Origin: Amycolatopsis sacchari
GTDB taxonomy: Bacteria > Actinomycetota > Actinomycetes > Mycobacteriales > Pseudonocardiaceae
Assembly (NCBI RefSeq): GCF_900114035.1
Contig: NZ_FORP01000041.1
Coordinates: 1 to 37,009, forward strand
Direction of reading: 5' to 3'
Length of the DNA stretch: 37,009 nt
A program made the position numbers and the translations under genes. Position 1 is the first letter of the stretch. Every line of letters begins with the position of its first letter. The notes below the pieces were generated by a model. It made no database searches. It saw only the letters and a program-made list of their open reading frames with translations, and had not been told where the DNA came from. Of the stretch, positions 32,384 through 37,009 are shown piece after piece.

Positions 32384-33928
32384 TCACGAGCCGGCGGGTT
32401 CCGGCTCGCGGGTCTCGGTCGCCTTCGGGTCGGCGGTGCGGTGGCGCAGCGACAGCCCACCGCCGACCACGAGCGTGATCAGCACCCCGAGCAGCGTGTA
32501 CCACGGGAACGCCAGCACCACGGGTTTCGCGCCGGGCGCGGGCGGGATCTTCACCGCCAGCACGACCACGGCCATCACGGCGACGGTCACCACGAACGCG
32601 ATCACCGCGTCCAGCTGCCGGGCCCGCTTGACCCACAGCCCCAGGAAGAACGCGCCGAGCATCGCGCCGTACGTGTAGCCCGTGATCGACAGGCCCTGCT
32701 CGATCACCGGGTTGTTGCGGCTGGAGAACAGCGAGCCGAACACCGCGAACACCACCGCCCACACCAGCGTCCAGATCCGCCCGTGCCGCAGCAGTTTCGA
32801 GTCCTCCGGGCGGCGCTTGGTGAACCGCTGGTACAGGTCGGCCACGGTCGAGTTGGACAGCGCGTTGAGCGCCGACGCGAGCGCGCCCATCGTGGACGCG
32901 AGGATCGCGGCGATCAGCAACCCCGCGACGCCGACCGGTAGCTCGCTGGTGATGAACCCGGTGAAGATGTCGTCGCTGCTCTTGACGCCCAGCTCCTTGA
33001 GGTTGCGGAACCCGTTGTGCGCCCAGAGCATCGCGCCGATCAGCAGGAACAGCGCGAACTGGATGGTCACCGCGACACCGCTGCCGATGAGGGCCTTGCG
33101 GCCGTCGGCAATGCTGCGGCAGGCCAGGAACCGCTGCACGATCAGCTGGTCACTGCCGTGCGAGGCCATCGTGAAGATCGCGCCGCCGACGACGGCGGTG
33201 AGGAAGGCGTACTGGCTCGTGAGCAGGTGCAGCCCGTCGAAGTTGAAGTCGAAGACGCGGAAGATGCCCGCGTCGGAGGCGCGCGACGCCCAGCCGGACG
33301 GCAGTTTCGCCGCCAGCACGATCATCGCCACGATCGCCGCGCCGACGTAGACGGTCAGCTGGATGACGTCGACCCACACGACCGCCTTGATGCCGCCGAC
33401 CAGTGCGTAGATCACGGTCAGCGCGGTCAGCACCACCACGATCTGCCAGTACTGCGTGTGCAACCCGTAGTGCGAGAGGATCACCTGGATCGGGATCGCG
33501 CCCGCGAACAGCCGCACGCCCTCGGCCAGCAGCCGCGTCACGATGAACGCCACCGACGACACGCCCTGCATCGCCGAGCCGAACCGCTCCCCGAGGAACT
33601 GGTACGCCGTGGACTGCCTGCCCTTGAAGTAGCGCGGCAGCAGCACGAACGACACCAGCGTGCGGCCGATGATGTAGCCGAACGGCAGCTGCAGGTAGGT
33701 CAGGCCGTTGTAGCTGCCCGACGCCGCCCAGATCAGGCCCGGTGTGCTGATCACCGTCAGCGTGGAGGTCTCGGTGGCGACGATCGAGAAGCACACGGCC
33801 CACCACGGCAGGCTGCGCTCGCCGATGAAGTAGTCCGCGGCCGACCGCTGGCGGCGCCCGACCAGGACACCCAGCAGGGGCATCGCGGCCAGGTAGACGA
33901 CGATGATCGCCAGGTCCACGGGATGCAT
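32384..33928 (-). CDS. Sodium:solute symporter (SSS family)
   Basis: 514-aa membrane transporter with about 13 hydrophobic helices. FIGERSLPWWAVCFSIVATE followed by TSTLTVISTPG is the SSS N-terminal signature, and GGIKAVVWVDVIQLTVY is the second. It has a basic C-terminal tail. ATG 33928 has GGAGAG upstream and lies 9 bp after the anmK stop, so the two form one transcript. Because the partner is anmK and a DasR-like site precedes the pair, the likely cargo is 1,6-anhydro-MurNAc or a related amino sugar. This is inference from context; SSS sequences rarely give the substrate. Confidence 0.92.
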   Translation of the reverse strand: MHPVDLAIIVVYLAAMPLLGVLVGRRQRSAADYFIGERSLPWWAVCFSIVATETSTLTVISTPGLIWAASGSYNGLTYLQLPFGYIIGRTLVSFVLLPRYFKGRQSTAYQFLGERFGSAMQGVSSVAFIVTRLLAEGVRLFAGAIPIQVILSHYGLHTQYWQIVVVLTALTVIYALVGGIKAVVWVDVIQLTVYVGAAIVAMIVLAAKLPSGWASRASDAGIFRVFDFNFDGLHLLTSQYAFLTAVVGGAIFTMASHGSDQLIVQRFLACRSIADGRKALIGSGVAVTIQFALFLLIGAMLWAHNGFRNLKELGVKSSDDIFTGFITSELPVGVAGLLIAAILASTMGALASALNALSNSTVADLYQRFTKRRPEDSKLLRHGRIWTLVWAVVFAVFGSLFSSRNNPVIEQGLSITGYTYGAMLGAFFLGLWVKRARQLDAVIAFVVTVAVMAVVVLAVKIPPAPGAKPVVLAFPWYTLLGVLITLVVGGGLSLRHRTADPKATETREPEPAGS

Positions 33929-33937
33929 TGGTCTCTC

Positions 33938-35110
33938 CTACTCTTCCCGGCGGGGCACCGCTACCCGCAGACGAGTGACCGCCACGGGGTGTGGCGCGGG
34001 CAGCGCGAGAGGTCCGGCGCCGGGCGTGACGCTGCCGAGCAGGCGTGACGCGCGGGCGCCGGTCGCGCTCGGCACGTTCGCGGGCACGCCGTGCCAGGTG
34101 AGCCAGCCCAGCAGCGCGGTCAGGTACGCCTCCTTCGCGGCGCGCGGCAGGCCCAGCTCGTCGCTGGTGACGAGACGGGCGTCGAGGTTCGCGGCAAGGG
34201 CACGCATCAGCGCCGGGTTCTCGACCCCGCCACCGGACGCGACGACAGTGCCCGCGCCCCGGCAGGCGTCCGCGACCGTGCGGGCCGTCAGCTCGGTGAG
34301 GGTGGCCAGCAGGTCCTCGGGCTCGGTGTGCGGGAGGAACTCGTCGAGGTAGGCGCTGTGGAACAGCTCCTTGCCCGTGGACTTCGGCGGCGGGGCGGCG
34401 TAGTACGGCTCGGCCAGCAGACGGCGCAGGACGTCTTCGTCGACACGTCCCTTCGCGGCGAGCGCGCCGTTCTCGTCGCGGGGCTTCCCGGTGGTGCGGG
34501 CGGCGGCGAGGTCGAGGAGCGCGTTTCCGGGACCGGTGTCGAAGGCCGTCGTCTCGCCGTCCGGCCGGACAACGGTGATGTTCGCGATGCCGCCGATGTT
34601 CAGCGCCACGGCCGGCTTTCCGGAGGACTCGGCGAGGTCGCGCAGCCACAGCCGGTCGAGGGTGCTGGCGAGCGGGGCACCGTGCCCGCCCGCTGCGATG
34701 TCCCGGACGCGCAGGTCGGCGACGACGGGCAGCCCGGTGCGTTCGGCGATCCACGCGGGCTGGCCGAGCTGGAGCGTGCCCAGCGCGTGACCGTCCTCGA
34801 CCCAGTGGAACACGGTCTGCCCCAGCGAAGCGACGAGGTCCGCGGGGCCGAACCGGTCGAGCGCCCGCTGTGCGGCGTCGGCGAAAGCCTGGCCGACGCG
34901 GGTGTCGAGCCTGGTCAGCGCTTCGGCGGTGGTGGTCGCGGGCGGCAGGGCGGCGAGCAGGTCTTCCCGGAGGTCGCCGGGGTAGGCGAGTTCGAGCGCG
35001 CCGAGCGGGGTCAGCACCACCTCGTCGCCGTCCAGGCGCAGGTCGGCCACCGCCACGTCGATCGCGTCGACCGACGTGCCGGACAGCAGGCCGGCCACGC
35101 GTTCACCCAT
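33938..35110 (-). CDS. anmK: Anhydro-N-acetylmuramic acid kinase
   Basis: 390-aa cytosolic kinase that cleaves the 1,6-anhydro ring of anhMurNAc and phosphorylates it to MurNAc-6-phosphate, in peptidoglycan recycling. Motifs: GLLSGTSVDAIDVAVADL at the N-terminus, LGQTVFHW, NIGGIANIT, FDTGPGNALLDL and STGKELFHSAYL. ATG 35110 gives the normal N-terminus; there is no Shine-Dalgarno, and the transcript may be leaderless. In-frame sequence further upstream is non-coding in character. It heads the anmK-symporter operon, preceded by a DasR-like site. Confidence 0.93.
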   Translation of the reverse strand: MGERVAGLLSGTSVDAIDVAVADLRLDGDEVVLTPLGALELAYPGDLREDLLAALPPATTTAEALTRLDTRVGQAFADAAQRALDRFGPADLVASLGQTVFHWVEDGHALGTLQLGQPAWIAERTGLPVVADLRVRDIAAGGHGAPLASTLDRLWLRDLAESSGKPAVALNIGGIANITVVRPDGETTAFDTGPGNALLDLAAARTTGKPRDENGALAAKGRVDEDVLRRLLAEPYYAAPPPKSTGKELFHSAYLDEFLPHTEPEDLLATLTELTARTVADACRGAGTVVASGGGVENPALMRALAANLDARLVTSDELGLPRAAKEAYLTALLGWLTWHGVPANVPSATGARASRLLGSVTPGAGPLALPAPHPVAVTRLRVAVPRREE

Positions 35111-35115
35111 GGAGG

Positions 35116-35131
35116 AGTGGTCTAGTCCATT
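35116..35131. promoter_or_regulatory. DasR-responsive element (dre)-like operator
   Basis: AGTGGTCTAGTCCATT matches the DasR consensus AGTGGTCTAGACCACT at 14 of 16 positions. It ends 5 bp upstream of the anmK start. On the minus strand, TTGCAA and TAGACC with a 17-bp spacer could be the promoter, so the site covers the -10. DasR is the GntR-family GlcNAc-6-phosphate sensor of actinomycetes. No dasR gene is in the window. Confidence 0.7.
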
Positions 35132-35249
35132 TCTCACCGGATTGCAAGACATGTCGTGACTTCTTGTCCGAACCGAGTTTCCGCCTGGTTGGACGTGGGG
35201 AAACCCGGGGCGTTCCCGGTCGGCGCCCGATGGATGCGAGGATGGCGGC

Positions 35250-36548
35250 GTGTCGAGCAACCTCTGGTTCTGGATCATCCTGGTAGTCGTCGTGCTGCTG
35301 GCGATCACGCTGGTCACCGGCCTGACCGTGGCGCGGCGGCGGCGGATCAGCATGCGCGAGGCCGCGCGCGTCGAGAAGGAGACCAAGCCGAGAGGCGGGG
35401 GCTATCAGGCGGGCGGCGGGATCGCGCTCGCGCCCGGTGGCGAGGAGGCGCCGCCGCACCCCGCGGGGGAGCGCACCGAGGTGGACGGCCAGCCGGGCGT
35501 CGGCGACGACGCCTCGGTCCCGAGGGACGCGCCGCGGCGCGGCATCGTGGACGTCAAGCTGCCGCCGGAGCCGGAGGTCGTCCCCGAGCCCGAGCCTGCG
35601 GTCAAGGAGGAGATCGCTCCGGCCACGGGCCGCATGGAGCGGCTGCGCGGGCGGCTGTCGAAGTCGCGGTCGATGTTCGGGCAGAGCCTGCTGGGCCTGC
35701 TCGGCGCGGGTGACCTGGACGAGGACTCGTGGCAGGACGTCGAGGACACGCTGCTGGTCGCGGACCTGGGCGCGGCGACCACGACGGAGATCGTCGAGAA
35801 GCTGCGGGCGGAGATCATCAAGCGCGGGGTGCGCACGCCGGAGCAGGCGCGCACGCTGCTGCACGAGGTGCTGACGGAGGCGTTGCAGACGGAGGCGCCG
35901 CGGGCGGTGCGGGCGCTGCCGCACACCGTGGACGGGCAGAAGCAGCCGGCGGTCGTGCTGGTCGCGGGCGTGAACGGCACGGGCAAGACCACGACGACGG
36001 GCAAGCTCGCGCGGGTGCTCGTGGCGCAGGACAGCAGGGTCGTGCTGGGCGCGGCGGACACGTTCCGCGCGGCGGCGGCCGACCAGCTGCAGACGTGGGC
36101 GGAGCGCGTGGGCGCCGAGGTCGTCCGCGGCAAGGAGGGCGCCGACCCGGCGGCCGTGGCGTTCGACGCGGTCAAGCGCGGGACGGAGGCCGGCGTCGAC
36201 GCCGTGCTGATCGACACCGCGGGGCGGCTGCACACCAAGACCGGCCTGATGGACGAGCTGGGCAAGGTCAAGCGCGTGGTCGAGAAGCAGGCGAAGGTGG
36301 ACGAGGTGCTGCTCGTCCTCGACGCGACGACCGGGCAGAACGGGCTGGCGCAGGCGCGGGTGTTCCGCGAGGTCATCGACGTGACGGGCATCGTGCTGAC
36401 GAAGCTCGACGGCACCGCCAAGGGCGGGATCGTGTTCCAGGTCCAGCGGGAGCTCGGAGTGCCCGTGAAGCTCGTCGGCCTGGGCGAAGGCCCCGACGAC
36501 CTGGCCCCCTTCGAACCCGGAGCCTTCGTGGACGCCCTGCTGGGCTGA
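35250..36548 (+). CDS. ftsY: Signal recognition particle receptor FtsY
   Basis: 432-aa GTPase that docks SRP-ribosome complexes at the membrane. One N-terminal membrane helix (~5-28, FWIILVVVVLLAITLVTGL), typical of actinobacterial FtsY, then an acidic/Pro linker (~45-120), and the NG domain. G1 is GVNGTGKT (240-247), then DTFRAAAADQL, DTAGR (G3), TKLDGTAKGG (G4) and the closing GLGEGPDDLAPFEPGAFVDALL. GTG 35250 is preceded by TGCGAGGATGGCGGC, almost the same as before rsmD. Complete. Divergent from anmK. Confidence 0.97.
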   Translation: MSSNLWFWIILVVVVLLAITLVTGLTVARRRRISMREAARVEKETKPRGGGYQAGGGIALAPGGEEAPPHPAGERTEVDGQPGVGDDASVPRDAPRRGIVDVKLPPEPEVVPEPEPAVKEEIAPATGRMERLRGRLSKSRSMFGQSLLGLLGAGDLDEDSWQDVEDTLLVADLGAATTTEIVEKLRAEIIKRGVRTPEQARTLLHEVLTEALQTEAPRAVRALPHTVDGQKQPAVVLVAGVNGTGKTTTTGKLARVLVAQDSRVVLGAADTFRAAAADQLQTWAERVGAEVVRGKEGADPAAVAFDAVKRGTEAGVDAVLIDTAGRLHTKTGLMDELGKVKRVVEKQAKVDEVLLVLDATTGQNGLAQARVFREVIDVTGIVLTKLDGTAKGGIVFQVQRELGVPVKLVGLGEGPDDLAPFEPGAFVDALLG

Positions 36549-36600
36549 GTGTCGGTAATTCAAATACAAACCGACACGATGTCGGTAATATATCCGACAT
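36549..36600. promoter_or_regulatory. Operator/promoter of the Fic gene
   Basis: GTGTCGGT (36549-36556) with ACCGACAC (36570-36577), and ATGTCGG (36579-36585) with CCGACAT (36594-36600) are two inverted repeats. TGTCGGTAAT also recurs directly at a 30-bp spacing. TAATAT (36586-36591) fits a -10, 7 nt before the ATG, giving a leaderless transcript. The second palindrome spans both the -10 and the start codon, consistent with repression. Confidence 0.6.
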
Positions 36601-36832
36601 GCTGTTCGTGGCCCCTGACCTCGACCGACGGGAACTGGACGTTCTCGACCAGGTCGAGGAGCTGAAGACGAACCTGCGGCACCAGCTGGCCGAACCGCGC
36701 CGCTGGGTGGGTTCGTTGCGCCGGGTGTCGCTGGCCCGCGCCATCCAGGGGTCGAACAGCATCGAAGGATACGAAGCGGGCCTCGACGACGCCATGGACA
36801 TCGCTGCGGGCGAAGAACCCCTAGACGATTAA
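36599..36832 (+). pseudogene. Fic-family protein, N-terminal fragment interrupted by IS982
   Basis: 77 codons of a Fic (AMP-transferase) protein that is normally around 350-400 aa. The text LDQVEELKTNLRHQLAEPRR, then LARAIQGSNSIEGYEAGLDD and GEEPLDD matches the N-terminal helical domain of this family. The inhibitory motif S/T-x3-E-G is present as SNSIEG (52-57). The catalytic HPFx(D/N)GN(G/K)R is absent, because the frame meets a TAA inside the incoming IS at 36830-36832. Fic proteins with an N-terminal inhibitory helix (class II) AMPylate targets when the helix is displaced. The remainder should lie beyond the IS, outside the window. The ATG is 36599. Confidence 0.85.
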
Positions 36833-36864
36833 TGCGTAAGTCGAGGCGGTAGTTGAAGACGGGC

Positions 36865-36911
36865 GAAGGGTGTTCAAGATCAGTTTGTGACGACCGACCT
36901 GAACACCCTTC
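36865..36911 (+). promoter_or_regulatory. Start-codon-enclosing hairpin of the IS982 transposase
   Basis: GAAGGGTGTTCA (36865-36876) and TGAACACCCTTC (36900-36911) are perfect 12-bp inverted arms with a 23-nt loop that contains the GTG start (36887). The 3' arm lies within the first codons. In an mRNA started outside the IS this would hide the start, a known self-limiting device in other insertion sequences. Confidence 0.6.
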
Positions 36912-37009
36912 TCGCCGCACTCTACGTCAAGATCGACGACCACCTCGCTGGTAGGCGTCGGATGGGCAGACCGCCGAAGCTCACCGACGCGGAGTTGGTC
37001 ACCCTGGCC
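36887..37009 (+). CDS. IS982-family transposase, 5' part
   Basis: 41 codons are visible: VTTDLNTLLAALYVKIDDHL, then AGRRRMGRPPKLTDAELVTLA. This is the standard N-terminus of actinobacterial IS982 transposases, which are usually about 290 aa with a DDE catalytic domain downstream. GTG 36887 lies in the loop of a strong hairpin. It is incomplete because the window ends, so intactness cannot be judged. It has the same orientation as the disrupted Fic gene. Confidence 0.88.
   Translation, partial: MTTDLNTLLAALYVKIDDHLAGRRRMGRPPKLTDAELVTLA

Larger units (their letters stand above)
36829..37009 (+). mobile_element. IS982-family insertion sequence, left part
   Basis: Sequence changes from Fic-coding to non-coding about 36829-36833, and an IS982-type transposase start follows. 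The exact left boundary cannot be set without the right end, and neither the terminal inverted repeat nor a target duplication can be confirmed. The element runs off the window. Confidence 0.75.

Noticed and set aside
11254..36548. Secondary-metabolite gene cluster
   Set aside because: AsnB, the LLM oxidoreductase, the SDR and TetR can occur in such clusters, but they are scattered, and no synthase, thiolation domain or precursor peptide is present.
1..37009. tRNA or rRNA genes
   Set aside because: I saw no T-loop consensus with matching acceptor stem and no rRNA-like stretch on either strand by eye. A tRNAscan-SE run would settle it.

Overview
This is a high-GC actinobacterial chromosome segment. 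GTG starts are common, several genes look leaderless, and the order rsmD-coaD-sepIVA-yceD-rpmF-rnc-mutM ... acyP-smc ... ftsY is the conserved actinobacterial block. Gene types (MmyB-like regulator, DUF6292-like protein, RNase Sa-like ribonuclease, a DasR-type operator) fit Pseudonocardiaceae, perhaps an Amycolatopsis relative. The genus is inference.

Layout. 1-264: a 3'-end repeat and terminator module. 265-2129: an aldo/keto reductase divergent from an MmyB-like regulator. 2070-5536 (minus): helR-like RNA polymerase-recycling ATPase, a luciferase-like monooxygenase and a YciI-like protein, closely packed. 5645-10679 (plus): conserved housekeeping genes with a secreted guanyl-specific ribonuclease between coaD and sepIVA. 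10701-11268: a complex intergenic module. 11266-14004 (minus): DUF3072, a general-stress-like membrane protein and asparagine synthase AsnB. 14269-21962 (plus): a 27-aa microprotein and kdpFABCDE, nearly all with overlapping or abutting ends. 21992-22644: a second copy of the intergenic module. 22642-27453: a Ser/Thr/Pro-rich membrane-anchored protein, acyP and smc. 27614-32376: a secreted GH172 (DUF2961) enzyme with a LacI-type palindrome, a DUF6292-like protein, a possible 41-aa peptide, and a TetR/SDR divergent pair with a perfect operator. 32384-35110 (minus): anmK and a sodium:solute symporter under a DasR-like dre site. 35250-36548: ftsY. 36599-37009: a Fic-family gene cut short by an IS982-family element that runs off the window.

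The most striking feature is the pair of intergenic modules. They share a 258-bp stretch that is 100% identical at a constant offset of 11,290 bp. It carries 15-bp terminal inverted repeats and a nested set of compensating stems, so it could be a structured RNA or a MITE. The flanks are related but diverged: a 29-bp 3'-end repeat, a terminator hairpin, and a palindrome with 26-nt arms, which in the second copy has another hairpin inserted in its loop. The two copies lie in direct orientation around the asnB-kdp block, at the point where mutM and acyP-smc are commonly close neighbours in actinobacteria. This suggests the block was inserted or could be excised.

Functional themes: potassium homeostasis and stress (Kdp, GSP-like), amino-sugar or peptidoglycan recycling (dre, anmK, symporter), extracellular hydrolysis (GH172, RNase), and core cell-cycle and translation genes (smc, sepIVA, ftsY, rnc, rsmD, rpmF).
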